Positions 1 through 10,943 of a stretch of 64,000 bases of DNA are shown here, piece after piece. The notes under the pieces are model-generated. The model worked only from the letters and a program-made list of their open reading frames with translations. It was not told the DNA's origin and ran no database searches. The stretch's first letter is position 1, and each line of letters opens with the position of its first letter. Both the position numbers and the translations under genes were made by a program. The DNA is from Skeletonema tropicum (lineage: Eukaryota; Bacillariophyta; Thalassiosirophyceae; Thalassiosirales; Thalassiosiraceae), in assembly GCA_037178625.1 (NCBI GenBank), contig CM074129.1, forward strand, positions 124,001 through 188,000, given 5' to 3'.

Positions 1-873
1 AAGTCTGTGGTTCTTAGTATTTATGCCAAAGGGGGGTATAAGCGGGGCAAAAGTCTACGTAAAAATTGCCAATTCGCAATGATACAGGAGTCTCCTGACA
101 TTGTACCAGATTCCACCCCCGTCAACTTCGGTCTAGCTCATCCTGCATCCAGCTATTATCACGGTTCATCCACATTATCGGCGAAAAGTCAGTGTATCCC
201 CACTGTATAGCGATGAGCATCCCAAAGTATTAGCTCCACTTAGAACTTGTATTGTTGCGTGATCCGGTCTCTATCCAACAATATCTGTGATACCGATCAA
301 TCCTCTGTGCTATCAGCTGCATATTAGCATTATAGAAGCGAAGGGGATGAAATAAATGATATTTGGATCATGTCATCGCATTGTAACACCGTTGTATTAA
401 ACGATATCAATATTCGGTGACCCGTCGGTGGTGCATGTCGAACCTAGTGGAATGTATTCAGAGTTGTCGATCCGGAAGATCAGTCAAGACGACTCCGCTA
501 TACTCTCGATGAGGTTGCCGTCGATGAATGGTGTTTGTATGACTTCACTATATCACTATATCCCCGATCATCGGGACCGGCGACACGATGATACGCCGAT
601 AAAAAGGCCGCTGCCAGGGACTGTATATTATGCACCTATCTCATAATCCAATGTAACCATGTTGTCAATTTATATTTCAAAGACATAATAGAAGAGATAT
701 TCCTCGAAGTAAAGAGGCGATGTCGTCGAAGTGGCGATGATTTTGATAGGGCGAAGTGACGGCTATCATCGTGGTGAACTACTAGCTTTTGTAAGTGGGG
801 CTAACCTAATGGCCAGATATCCTCCCGACCCCTGCAAAATAGCCTCAAAAATATCCTCGCTTTTTAAAACTAG
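1..873. other. No supported gene; 5' flank of hAT remnant
   Basis: Only short frames without recognisable motifs occur here, and none has a convincing start context or homologous feel. Stops at 865 and 871 close the frame upstream of the hAT coding region. The AG at 872-873 follows a T-rich stretch and could be a splice acceptor into the hAT exon, but I cannot identify an upstream exon. The last bases run into the recurrent 10-mer TTCCTACGTA (874-883). Confidence 0.5.
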
Positions 874-2379
874 TTCCTACGTACAATTGCTACGGGAGCA
901 TCCACTCTTCTCAACCTCTCATTTGAGGCCTCGCCGGACACCAAGGTTGGAAGGAAATTTTGCACTGCGACTTATGCTGCTGAAACTGATGACCCCATTG
1001 TCCTCACTGTCTATAGTCTATTCAATGACTTGGACGACTACGTTGCAAGTGAAGTGTACTTTGATGAGAATGATGAGGGCTTGACCCGCAAACGATGTAG
1101 AGAAGCAGCGGCACTTGTGGAGCCGAAGTGGGAGGAGATGCTGACTCAAATCGAAGCCAGTCGAGGTTCTATGGAGAATATATCCATCGATGTGGATACG
1201 TTGGAAATCGAGCTGGAAGAGTTTGATAATCCACCAATTGAGTCAGAGGAGGAGTCTGAGGCCGAAGAGGAGAGGCCATTAGGCCGTGGTCATCGGGGAA
1301 GGGTGCGAAATCGCATTTATGATGATGACGATGATGATGACGCCAACGACGGAGCTGAAGAGCTCACTGAAGATGAAGCAAATGAGGCCAGGGCAGAACA
1401 ACGCCAAGAAATTGTAGATTCTTTGAATGAGAGGAAGAGGGCTCTTCAAGATGAGAAAGACAATCTTCGTGAACTTGAGGATGAATTACAGGAGTTCAAG
1501 GATAAACACGGAGGTAAGCTGACTGAGCAAGACTTTTTGCGGCATGCAGAAGAATGTGTTGAGGGTGCTTTCAAAAAATACAATAGTCTCTTCAACAACG
1601 ACCCGCATTTGAAACGAATCCGACGAGCGTTTCGTGCTTGCAAACTGTTTGATGTTTTGTTTCTGATGGATCTGCAGCCAACAAGTGATTCTCTTTGTCG
1701 ATTGATTGATGAGTTGAAACATTTTCAGTGTGAGGAATTCACCGATGAGTTCCTCGCATCAATGAAAAAGGAGATACCTGAATTTTTGAAACTTATTGAC
1801 GAAATGGACTTTGATTTTGAGGCTGATGAAGTTGCGTTGGTTGATAACAAGAAGTACCGAGATAGAGTGAAGGAAAAGTTGAGACGTGCTCGTCAGAGAG
1901 CTGTACTGATCAACATAGACAATACGTTGCGTCAGCAGCAGGGTGAGAATGATGATGCTATCGATGAAGACTTGGATGATGGAACGGAAGATGTAGATGT
2001 GGCTGAAGATGGGATTGTAGGGGATATTGAGGAATTGGTGCATGCAGTTGGACAAGAGGACAATGATGGGTTGGGAGTTGATGTTGATGACTTCTGCAAA
2101 ACAAATTGGAAAGATGACATTGGTGAGCGGGGACGCCGGATCTACGAATGGTGGAGGACTGTAATGAATGAGAGGAGTGGCGTCATTCCACAGTTTTGCA
2201 AGGCTGTTCGACTTGTTGTTCTTTCTCAGGCTTCTAGTGCTGCGGTGGAGCGTGTCTTCTCACAATTGACATTCATTCGGAGGGTAGTTGGCGACAACAC
2301 AGTGAGAGACATGTTGGAGCTTCGAGCATTTGTGCGCTGCAACAATGACTTGGTGGGTGATTATAACGTTAAAAAGTAA
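874..2379 (+). CDS. hAT-family transposase, 5'-truncated
   Basis: The frame is open from 874, but its first plausible initiator in the track region is a TTG at 1030, so the N-terminus (BED zinc finger and first catalytic Asp region) is missing or lies in an unrecognised upstream exon. What remains is about 450-500 residues, against the 600-700 usual for hAT transposases. Seen in order: a Glu/Asp-rich segment with an Asp run (about 1318-1345), a charged helical region, then near the C-terminus the hAT dimerisation block (PF05699-like) with WW, then SQASSAAVERVFSQLTF and a Leu/Arg-rich end. The SSAAVERVFS core is the classic hAT signature, so the family call is strong. I did not find matching CAGGG-type ends or an 8-bp duplication around it, so the element is probably a decayed fragment. 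It would act in the nucleus to cut and join transposon DNA if it were complete. Confidence 0.75.
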   Translation, partial: FLRTIATGASTLLNLSFEASPDTKVGRKFCTATYAAETDDPIVLTVYSLFNDLDDYVASEVYFDENDEGLTRKRCREAAALVEPKWEEMLTQIEASRGSMENISIDVDTLEIELEEFDNPPIESEEESEAEEERPLGRGHRGRVRNRIYDDDDDDDANDGAEELTEDEANEARAEQRQEIVDSLNERKRALQDEKDNLRELEDELQEFKDKHGGKLTEQDFLRHAEECVEGAFKKYNSLFNNDPHLKRIRRAFRACKLFDVLFLMDLQPTSDSLCRLIDELKHFQCEEFTDEFLASMKKEIPEFLKLIDEMDFDFEADEVALVDNKKYRDRVKEKLRRARQRAVLINIDNTLRQQQGENDDAIDEDLDDGTEDVDVAEDGIVGDIEELVHAVGQEDNDGLGVDVDDFCKTNWKDDIGERGRRIYEWWRTVMNERSGVIPQFCKAVRLVVLSQASSAAVERVFSQLTFIRRVVGDNTVRDMLELRAFVRCNNDLVGDYNVKK

Positions 2380-3355
2380 TTAGATGTCATCATATGAGTG
2401 AATAGAAGTATTATTAACACTAGAATGCTACAGCCAGTATCGTATGGGCATGCAAAAGAAGAGGATCCTAGAGGCTACCGGAAAATGCCGAAATATCCTG
2501 AGGATTCCTGGCCATAACGCTAAGTGGGGCTTTAACAGCTTTCCGGGTATAAGTTTTTTTGCGCCAACATTCTTCCTAGCCCCTTTTACCGTCGTACGTA
2601 GTATTATCTAGCAAAAAAAACACCTTCTCCCTACGAACCATGGCGGCCGATCTGCTTCCTACCATGCTCTCCTGTTGACAGCAATGGCCTATATTAATGA
2701 ATCCAACGCCACGGATCAATAGTAATGGTAGTTGTTAGTCGATTGTTGCAGCTGGGTTCATGGATTCATTATCTACTACACACTTGGTCGATATTTTTCG
2801 TCGCCCGACGCACCCGCCTCACTTCCTATAGCCACTTCTATGCCAATAAAACTCTATTACGAACCGATCGGACTATACATATATCTTCTAATAACATATG
2901 CGCGAGGTATGGTGCCTTGGTTCGGTCGGTGATCCGGTTTAATCTTCCCATACCTATCTTATGTGTAGGGCCGACGATGCGGTGATGGGGAAAAATACCG
3001 CCTACATATAGGGGGTGATCCGACGGTGATATTGTCCATCTCATGCAACGCTACGCACACTATCCGGTTTGGTATGTCATGAGCTTTCGTTGGATATGCG
3101 GTATGCTGCATGTAACAGGTTGTAAGCGACATAGTAACACCAGAACTGCCATGGTCGGCGGCCGGCGGCTATTTTTTTGATGATTTTTGACACACAAAAA
3201 TGTTGACCCGTTGCCTTTCCTGCATTGTAACCGCCAAAATAGTCGAGCTTCGTTATCGGTGGACTACACCGATGGAAAGAGCTGCTTCTTGGCTTTCCAT
3301 AACTGCACTGAACGTCTTCTAAATGTGAGTTGTTGCTGTTTTATTAACTACGTAG
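2380..3355. other. Intergenic, no gene seen
   Basis: Overlapping small frames at 2725-3044 on both strands have no recognisable motif. The stretch is probably the 3' part of the hAT remnant plus old repeat DNA. Two phrases recur elsewhere in the window: ATGAGCTTTCGTT (also near 4230) and ATTGTAACCGCC (also near 12490). Confidence 0.4.
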
Positions 3356-3464
3356 TGTAAATGGCGTCAGTAAAAGGGGGTGCGTAACCACACGTCCAGA
3401 CGACTTAAACTGGACTTGTGGTGAGCAGTCACAAAGAGGTATGTAAAGTTAGACAACCTCAACA
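3356..3464. repeat. TRIM left LTR
   Basis: 109-bp repeat with TG/CA ends, identical to 3670-3778, preceded by the target duplication CGTAG. Confidence 0.85.
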
Positions 3465-3669
3465 CTCCTTCTCGAAGCATGGACACCGCCGTCAAGCTGT
3501 CGTACTTCGCTCCTTCTAACTGCCATATCACTTGCTCCATATTACGGACCCTGAATTTTACTTCGTCGAGATAACACTCCTCATAATGCCTACCTCACAA
3601 CAACATGCTTCTGGCGAGGCTCGAACTAGGGACCAGGGACCAGAGCGAAGCGTACTTGGGCTCATAACC

Positions 3670-3778
3670 TGTAAATGGCGTCAGTAAAAGGGGGTGCGTA
3701 ACCACACGTCCAGACGACTTAAACTGGACTTGTGGTGAGCAGTCACAAAGAGGTATGTAAAGTTAGACAACCTCAACA
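3670..3778. repeat. TRIM right LTR
   Basis: 109-bp repeat identical to 3356-3464, followed by the target duplication CGTAG at 3779-3783. Confidence 0.85.
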
Positions 3779-3783
3779 CGTAG

Positions 3784-5700
3784 GAAGCTAGGTGGCAAAA
3801 ATGGTCGCGCATGCGCGACCATACCCGGAAAGCTGTTAATTAGGTTATTTTTGGGTGGAGGTGGAAAAATCTTTCCTCATTTTCTGTCTGACCGCGTTTT
3901 ATTGCTAAGTAGGAATTCAGTATCTTTAGTTCCTACGTACTTCATGTAAGGACCTTGTCAAATTTCCACATTTTGGGGGATGGTGAATGGTGACGATGGA
4001 CACATGTGTCCATCATCAATTTTACCAGGTATCCCCCTACCAGATGCAACGATTTCCACGACAATCAATTTATGACACTAGTATTTGTGACTATTCTACA
4101 GAATGGATTCTGCACTTTCCTAAACCCCATCACACCTATCCTACACCCCCTACGGCCTACATCATGACACTTCTACACCCTATGGGCGACCACCCACTGC
4201 AACCACCGGTCATATTCTGTTAGAGCATGTTATGAGCTTTCGTTAGAGCCGCCGGGCGGCGTTGTAGGTGGCGAATTATTCAAAATATAGCGTGTAGTGT
4301 CGAAAAATGAGGACATCGATCGCAACAAGATTTTATTTATGCACATTAAATGTTGCGGCGGATAACACAACAAATCAATGGAAGCCGTGGAGTAAATCGT
4401 CTAATGATATGTAAGGAAGGTATTTGCAACATGGCGGAATTATTGGGCGGACGTCGGTGTCGGTTGATACGTTATAATGGCCGGAAAAAGTGCACCCGGA
4501 CGACGCTGCAGACGATGTCATCGTTATATTTGAAGGTGTTTCGCGGCACTGTTACTGTTACTGCCACCCTCAATGATCAACACAATGACCAGCTGGGATT
4601 TTCCGCCAGGTTGGACTATCCATGAGCTATGTCAACAAAATAATCCTTGAGTATCTACCTGTTTTGAAAGAGATGAAAATGCTATTCACAACATTTGTTG
4701 GGTGGTTATTGACGCGACAAAATGGGGAGAGACGTTGTACGAGGCAGCAATCTTTGTTATTATACTATAAGAGCGAGGGGGAACAATAATTTGGTGACCT
4801 TCATCTTGACACTACCAATAACAAATCATTATTGTTGAAATACATGATGCTATCAAGTTCGAATAATTTCAAATAACACGCACAATCAGTCGACTCTTTC
4901 GTTATAGTGGCAATATTCATGGCAATAAATGATCATCTACACTGCCCAATTATAAATGATGACTCAGAAATGTGCTGTTGCCCAAAATACTTTGGAAAGA
5001 GTATGAAAATGCTGTTGACCTATTCAGCTGTACTCTGCAATTCAAATCTTCAGAGATCCTTTGTTAGCATGTACCACCTCAAATGAGTACATACACAGTC
5101 TCCCATGCAGATAAACTATATGTTCTAGGATTTCATAGTAAGATATTGTCATGTACGCCTTGATATCATATATTGAAGACATTCAAGTATTCAAGTCGCT
5201 TGCAGCTTCTTGATGGGTGCCGTAATGGTGTTCATAACCTCAATAAAGGGAGTGGCAACGGATGACCTTGGCACAAATTACCGGCGGCATTCATTTAGGA
5301 TATTCATATGAAGGATATGGAGGGGTGGTACTCCATGACATCCATCATAACATGGATTGATTGACCCTCATCGACCCTCTGACGCATGCTCGGATTATGA
5401 CGAATTTCCATTTAGTGACCAAATACGTCGCCACACGCTAAATATCGAGACCTTCTGACTGCACCATTCGATTCTGCGTTAAAAATGGGTGTAGGGACAA
5501 TATTGGGGGGTCAGTAGGTGGACGGTTGCTGGTGTTAATGGCGTTGTACTTATGATAGCGGCATCGTGGTTTTGTGATGGAGTACTAGTGTCCATCAGCT
5601 ATGTGTGTTCCCATGGTGTAACTGCTTCTGTTTTTACTACACGTGAACACTAGTATTTTGGTGATGGACACATGTGTCCATCATTGGCCAAAATAACCCC
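3784..5700. other. No gene; AT-rich repeat DNA with two identical palindromes
   Basis: No coding region can be supported. The perfect 20-bp palindrome GATGGACACATGTGTCCATC occurs at 3995-4014 and again at 5663-5682, with ACACTAGTATTT close to each copy on the inner side. This layout suggests the subterminal regions of an old DNA element of about 1.7 kb, but I could not align clear terminal inverted repeats. A recurrent TTCCTACGTA 10-mer lies at 3930-3939. Confidence 0.4.
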
Positions 5701-5707
5701 TAAAAAC

Positions 5708-6633
5708 TCACCTCCACCTCAAAATATTTTGCTCCCATTAAGCGTGTCCCAGATCCACTTTCCCACGCCAAATTCCCACTTTCCCACCCCAGAATCCCAC
5801 GTCGAATTTTTATTCTGAAAATCAAAATCCTACGTCCACCCCAGAATCCCGCCCACGTCGACGTAGGATTCTACTTTTCCACTTTCCCACCTCAAAATCC
5901 CGCGCATTTTTTATTTTGTGCGGGGTGTATAAAGGCCGTGCGCCGCGCCAAAATCTTCGTTTTTTGGAACCGGAGCCTTTTTTCAATTTTTTTTGTTAGT
6001 GAAATGCTCTAGCTTTGGGCCACAATGGCCAAAATTATATTTTGGGGAGTTGCCGAATATGCTTTTCCAGTATCACCATCCTTTTGTCGACCATAATGGG
6101 GGTTCTATACATGTGTTGGCTGTAAAATAATTCCAATGCTCCGCTGAGAAATGCATGTGAGAGTCCACTAGCTTTTTGCTGCACAAATTTGGCAGGCCAT
6201 CAGCCATCAAAGCTAGTACCAAGCTAGAGAGCACCTTCAAATGCATATCTCGACGAAAATATAAGGCTTCACCACCTGCCCCTCAGTATATATACTCTCA
6301 TAATAGTCACCTAAAGGATAGTATCTCGGGACAAGCATGTAAACCACTTCCCTGAAACTTAATTTTGGCCACCATGGCCCAAAGCTAGAGCATTTCACTA
6401 ACAAAAAAATTGCGGGAAAGGCTCCGGTTCCAAAAAATCGACGCGCACGGCCTTTATCGCGCAGGCCCTCGAAAAGTGGGAATTTGGGGGTGGAAATTTG
6501 GTGCTCGCTGGGACACAGAAGCAAATTTTGACGGTAGGATTCCTACTTTCCCAAGTAAAATTCCGAGGTGGGAATCCTGCGTGGGAAAGTAGGAATCCTA
6601 GCCACATCTGGGACACGCTATTTGGAGGTGAAA
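5708..6633. repeat. Foldback element with ~300-bp inverted arms
   Basis: The left arm (about 5708-6047) reappears inverted at about 6350-6633. Matching landmarks in order are CACCTCCA, AGCGTGTCCCAGAT, repeated CCCACTTTCCCA blocks, TATAAAGGCCGTGC, GGAACCGGAGCC, TTAGTGAAATGCTCTAGC and GGCCAAAATTA, each mirrored in the right arm. The arms contain many short runs of the GGGAAAGT/ACTTTCCC type. A TATA-like TATAAAGG sits in the left arm and a degraded form (TTTATCGCGC, reverse sense) in the right, so each arm may carry a facing promoter-like site. The loop of about 300 bp has no supported gene. The right arm abuts an A-family fragment. Confidence 0.65.
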
Positions 6634-6773
6634 ATCGTCTCGGCGGAGTGCAGCCATTACTACACCAATACTACGCCGAACTCCTCCGTTCAAAAACCAA
6701 TATTATTCCATTTGCTTAGTTTAGAGTGCATCTGCAACTTGGGTTGGTCACATTCCATCCACTCGCCGAGATA

Positions 6774-8292
6774 TAGCTGTCTTAAATCAACAAACCTATG
6801 AGGTAGATTTTTTTGTGTACGTAGGAATCGTCCAAGAAGCGGTACCAAAGTGGCGCCAACGATCATCGAGCACATCGTCACCATGGGATTTCCGCCCGAT
6901 CATCGTACTTTACTAGAGGCATGGTGTTATTATATAAAAGATGTAATGCTCGGGGTATTTATATGGATATATATGAATGTATGAAGTGACTTGATATGTA
7001 CCGATTTTTACATTTGATGCAAAATAAAAGCCAATCAGTGCACATGGATGTTTATCCTCATCTCCTCCGTGATCAATGAACGATGGTGCTATAACAAATA
7101 TTTCAGCACTATCGACACCAAACACAGTTAAAATAACGATTATACAGTTATGTTATGAATGTGTATATCTTTTTGTTGCATAATAATTCGTTTTGAGGCC
7201 CACAGATCCCTGTCATTCAACACAAACACTTGTGTTTGAACACCTATCTCCTACAAGAGAATACACTTTGTGCATTCCAACGATGTCAGCAGTGACCATA
7301 TGCAGCTTTATCCGTCAACCATTACTTCATTGAAACCGGAGAATCATAACAAGTCACTGAAGATTCCACTCCGATCTATTCAGAGCAATGTAGCGCCATA
7401 ACAACAGCCTTCTTCGGAGACAATATGTGCACTTATTCCACCCTGATTGAACTTCAAGTCACACAACTATGACCCTGTCTCTCCAATCAAATGCAATAGT
7501 TGCTGTGCCTTTGTTGTCGGATGGTGAGGTTGGATTGAACAACGAAACCATTGCAGTTTGTTCGAGGAATGGCCATGTGTTGGGCTATGGTGATACCAAG
7601 GCTGAGTTCGCCGATGGTAGTGTAGTCAGTGAAATCGGATCTCCTTAACAGCTCCATGGCACAAAGCGATCCTTCTATATTATTGAGAGCTCTCCTGTCG
7701 TGTTTAGTTGTCTCGTCATGATCAGAGGTCGGAATAGAGCAATGAAATGGGTGACATTTGTATGTAATCGATGATGTGATGTGCAGCAGCAACATGGTGC
7801 CTGACGGAGTGCTATGGCCATATGAAGTCACTAACAATGAATCACACCGACACCCAATGTCTATATGTATAAGCGGCGGCGAGGGTTGATGGAGAGAGGC
7901 CGATTGTACCATTCATATTGAGTGGAATTGGACGATGATGCTACGATGATGGTAATTTGCGCTGCTATAGCGGCATTTTGATTTGCGTCTCTGCTCTTTA
8001 ATAACTAAGTTGGGTAGGCTCGGCTTTGGATTCCTTGTGTTCTAAGCTATTCATGGACTACCATACCCAACCTACTGTGGATGTAATGGAGGAGGTGTGA
8101 TTTTTTATGTTATGGCACTTTTATGGCGGAAATGGTGCCATGGCGTGGTGGATTGTCGCGGTGGTGGAACTTTTTGGTGGTGGCCAAAAACACATTTGGG
8201 GGCTCTTCTGACCTTCTCAAGTGCCGGATGGAGCTACATACTATTCCTACGTACATACGCTACCCCGTAGGGTCCGTGATTTAAGACAGCTA
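6774..8292. mobile_element. Element F: 1.5-kb TIR DNA transposon, TA target
   Basis: Terminal inverted repeats TAGCTGTCTTAAATCA (left, from 6774) and its exact complement (right, ending 8292) bound a 1519-bp insertion flanked by TA (6772-6773 and 8293-8294). The empty site can be read from other A copies, so the ends are well supported. About 44 bp inside each end lies an inverted copy of the recurrent 10-mer: TACGTAGGAA at 6818-6827 and TTCCTACGTA at 8244-8253. No transposase is evident, so the element is probably non-autonomous. TA duplication fits Tc1/mariner/IS630-type elements. Ends and layout resemble element G at 19332-23140. Confidence 0.75.
7469..7648 (+). CDS. Small ORF in element F, unrecognised
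   Basis: A 59-residue frame starts at ATG 7469 and ends TAA at 7646-7648. The composition (LLSDGEVGLNNETIAV, SRNGHVLGYGDT) reads like real protein, more so than the longer overlapping minus-strand frame at 7487-7912. It could be a remnant of a captured or decayed coding region. No family is recognised, and it may be chance. Confidence 0.25.
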   Translation: MTLSLQSNAIVAVPLLSDGEVGLNNETIAVCSRNGHVLGYGDTKAEFADGSVVSEIGSP

Positions 8293-9012
8293 TAGTTAGG
8301 GGCGTCAAATCAGTTGTATCGGTGTCGGTGGCCGGCTGACGAGGCGATTTTGAATCAAAAATCACACATCTCACAAAAAGCATCCCCACCATGATGCATC
8401 ACATGGCATTATTGGCCATGAAATGAACAATAGCAACAACTCCAACACAATCTGTACCCCAAAATTTTGTGCTGAATCCATTTTTGAGGTCGGCGGGGCC
8501 TGAATATCAACGGATACGGCAGTATAACGACGTGAACACAATACATGTAAATTCGGCACATTCGACATCACCAGAACCAGCCTCATATATTCACACCGAC
8601 GCAAATACGATGCCACCACGCAATAATAACCGATACTATATACCTATACCGAAGTCATGGTGACTTGGTGGTCGCTGCATTGCACAGAGAATTTAGAACA
8701 TCACGTATTCGCTGCGCAGCGGCATGTGTATGGAGAGCATGCCGATCACCAACTTGGCCGCTGTGTGTGGGGCAACAATCGATGCAAAGGAGTCATCAAA
8801 CGTCACCCCTCGTCCCTGCCATATAGTAAGTGGCAAATGGTGTGATATTCCTGGTTTAAGATGCGATAGACCTTCCCCAAACACTATGTTAAGGAATTGA
8901 TTTCATAACAATCAAAAATAGGGCACATCATAATAAAATAGAGAGGAATTAATCATTTTAAGTAGCTCAAGATCACCCAAAACCGTCATGTATATGTGTT
9001 GCTGTCTCGGAA

Positions 9013-9390
9013 AAACGCTACCTTACTTATGTAATTTCACTGTATGCAAAGAAGTGACGTTACAGGCTCGACCACCTCCAGGAGACCTCCAGGCCAGCCA
9101 ACCCGCAGGGTGATCGGCGGATTCCGGGAAGGAGTCAAACAATGTAAGTATTGTAGCAGGAGAAGAAATGCAGTCAATGAAACTCTAATGCCCATAGACT
9201 ATGACATACTTGCACAACAACCCTTGGCTTGGCCCAGCAGATTGAGATAAAAGAATGATGGCATATTGGCGTATACAATTCTATGGTCTCTATGTACATT
9301 ACTCCGGGCTCTATCTACACTATTTCCTCCCGATTGAATCATCAAAAAACAAAACTTGAACCTTGTGGTCCTACTTACACCGCCCTATGT
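9013..9390. other. No gene seen
   Basis: 3' flank of the small minus-strand gene at 9391-9912. A short frame at 9044-9250 has no recognisable motif. Confidence 0.4.
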
Positions 9391-9912
9391 CTACGACAAT
9401 ATCTCCAAGTAACCGGCTGCAAGCTTCTGTGCTCTTTCTCTGGACTGTGAAGATTGAGTCTCAGCATACGCAGCCAGCTGATCTTCACTGAGAGAATCCT
9501 GCATCTCTACTATCGAATGCACATATTCGCGTTTCCTTTCCTTCAGGAATCTTTTGACCCTGCCGTATAAGTGAGCTTCTAGTCCAACGCACTTGTAGAG
9601 AGCCTCTTCCTCCACAGCTTCCATCGGTGTAGTTGATAACAGAAAACGAATGCAATGGACATCGCGAGTCATTTCATGTGTGAAGAAGTACTTGTCTGTC
9701 TTGGAGTGCCAGCGCTTTGACACCTCGTCTCTTGATGGGTATTGAAAGCAATGTACGACGATGTCTTCGGAGAAACTCACTTGCCCCTGCATCGTATCCG
9801 TTGCAGTCGCCTCGCTTTCGCCTTGAGTATCTGTATCTGACGATCTCCTTCGATGCCGCTGGCAAAAGTCGACAATCAGATCGTTGCCATTGCTGATTCT
9901 AACTGCTGCCAT
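9391..9912 (-). CDS. Conserved-looking diatom small protein, unknown function
   Basis: 173 residues from ATG 9912. It has a basic/Ser-rich N-terminus, then a block VSFSEDIVVHCFQYPSRDEV with RWHSKTDKYFF, then a GLEAHLYGRVKRFLKERKRE segment, and a C-terminal amphipathic helix with SSQSRERAQKLAAGYL. This order (a VxF...VH strand, a W...D/E block, a GLE.H motif, then R/K-rich helix ending in Ala-rich repeats) resembles a large uncharacterised family of small soluble proteins that I associate with diatoms. No catalytic or membrane feature is seen. It is intronless and stands alone between repeats. Function unknown; likely cytosolic or nuclear. Confidence 0.6.
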   Translation of the reverse strand: MAAVRISNGNDLIVDFCQRHRRRSSDTDTQGESEATATDTMQGQVSFSEDIVVHCFQYPSRDEVSKRWHSKTDKYFFTHEMTRDVHCIRFLLSTTPMEAVEEEALYKCVGLEAHLYGRVKRFLKERKREYVHSIVEMQDSLSEDQLAAYAETQSSQSRERAQKLAAGYLEILS

Positions 9913-10324
9913 GATATTTCGGTTGGAGATAATTCCACTATGACTCCAATGGCTATTTCTTTTGTCAGATTATGCCACACCTTTTCCTCTCTGCCGGTTG
10001 AGCCTAGCTGTATGCTGTATTAGTGTATGTTGCAGAACACGGTGGAGTAAGTAGTAGCAGTAGAAGAAGTGGATAAATAATACCTATATAAGTACTGGCA
10101 GATGGCAGCAGCAAATAAGAAACAATGTCTTAAATTCAACACATCATCAGCGATGGAAGCGGACGGAAGTCTCACGGCAGCAAAAGACAGCGCAAAATGG
10201 GAAAGATGTCTTTTGAACGAAGTCGTCACGAAGACGCAAGCAAAGTTTCTGTAGAGACGTAAGAGGTTCTTTGAGCTTCAAAGTCATTCGAATCTACTTA
10301 CGGAGGAGGCGGGGTTCGCTTCGT
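9913..10324. other. Upstream region of the 9.4-kb gene; no gene
   Basis: Holds the presumed promoter of the minus-strand gene. A short minus-strand frame at 10020-10229 is Ser/Ala-rich without motifs and is not called. Confidence 0.35.
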
Positions 10325-10654
10325 TTAGACCTCGATTAGACCCTGGTCTCAAAATTGCCTTTTTTGAGCCCCTTCTCCTGAATTTGCGACCAGGGATCAA
10401 ATCTCAACTTCAACTTCCCTACAGGTTTTTGTCACACAACTTTCCTAAAATGCGAACTCTGGATTAGAACCCAACGACTGCAAGCAGCCTTAGACCTCGA
10501 TTAGACCCTGGTCTCAAAATTGCCTTTTTTGAGCCCCTTCTCCTGAATTTGCGACCAGGGATCAAATCTCAACTTCAACTTCCCTACAGGTTTTTGTCAC
10601 ACAACTTTCCTAAAATGCGAACTCTGGATTAGAACCCAAGACTGCAAGCAGCCT
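10325..10654. repeat. 165-bp unit, tandem duplicated
   Basis: Two adjacent, almost identical units (10325-10489 and 10490-10654) begin TTAGACCTCGATTAGACC and end CTGCAAGCAGCC. The only difference I see is CCAACGACTG against CCAAGACTG. Each unit contains an internal inverted pair, ACCCTGGTC and GACCAGGGA, able to form a stem. Confidence 0.85.
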
Positions 10655-10943
10655 TAGGCCTACCGTCTCCGAAAACGAATACGAATCCGCTCCTACGTAG
10701 GTAGGAACTGGTAGGTACTGCTTGCTGGATTCGGATCCGGGGAGGCATAAAAAGTGCTCCACACCGTCCGAAAACGAAAAGCACGAAGCACAATATCATC
10801 ATGAAACATCATACCATGTACATATATGAGGAGAGTATCAAGCACCAACAGTTGTAATTGGCAAGGTTGGAAAATGGAAGCACCATCTGCCAGGCCGTGG
10901 GCACCAGCACAGCTGGTGGCGCTGCCGCTGGTGCCGGTACTCA

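Larger units (their letters stand above)
3356..3778. mobile_element. TRIM-like miniature LTR retrotransposon
   Basis: Two identical 109-bp direct repeats (3356-3464 and 3670-3778) flank a 205-bp internal region. Each repeat starts TGTAAATGGC and ends CTCAACA, giving the TG...CA ends of LTRs. The unit is bounded by a perfect 5-bp target duplication CGTAG (3351-3355 and 3779-3783). Total length 423 bp with no coding capacity, which fits a terminal-repeat retrotransposon in miniature. No tRNA primer-binding site directly after the first repeat is obvious to me; an internal segment near 3611 (TGGCGAGGCTCGAAC) looks loosely tRNA-like when read on the minus strand. Identical LTRs indicate recent insertion. 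Confidence 0.85.
6632..9012 (-). mobile_element. A-family element copy 4, split by element F
   Basis: The blocks 6632-6771 and 8295-9012 match, on the minus strand, contiguous parts of the A elements at 12572-17398 and 60696-62237 (landmarks: ATTACTACACCAATACTACG, ACTCGCCGAGA, GTCAAATC, CACACATCTCACAAAAAGCAT, CCATTTGCCAC). Between them sits element F, inserted at a TA inside GCCGAGATA. The outer ends of this A copy are lost. The small frames inside (for example 8371-8884) are interrupted in this copy, so they are not conserved proteins. Confidence 0.7.

Noticed and set aside
731..1084. 117-residue frame upstream of the hAT remnant
   Set aside because: It overlaps the start of the hAT coding frame in another frame and has no motif; not the missing N-terminus.
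3600..3635. tRNA-like segment in the TRIM interior
   Set aside because: It is not directly after the left LTR and arm lengths do not fit a tRNA 3' end, so it is not called a primer-binding site.
7487..7912. 141-residue minus-strand frame in element F
   Set aside because: Low motif content (His/Ser/Thr mix); the overlapping 59-residue plus-strand frame reads more like protein. Neither is firm.
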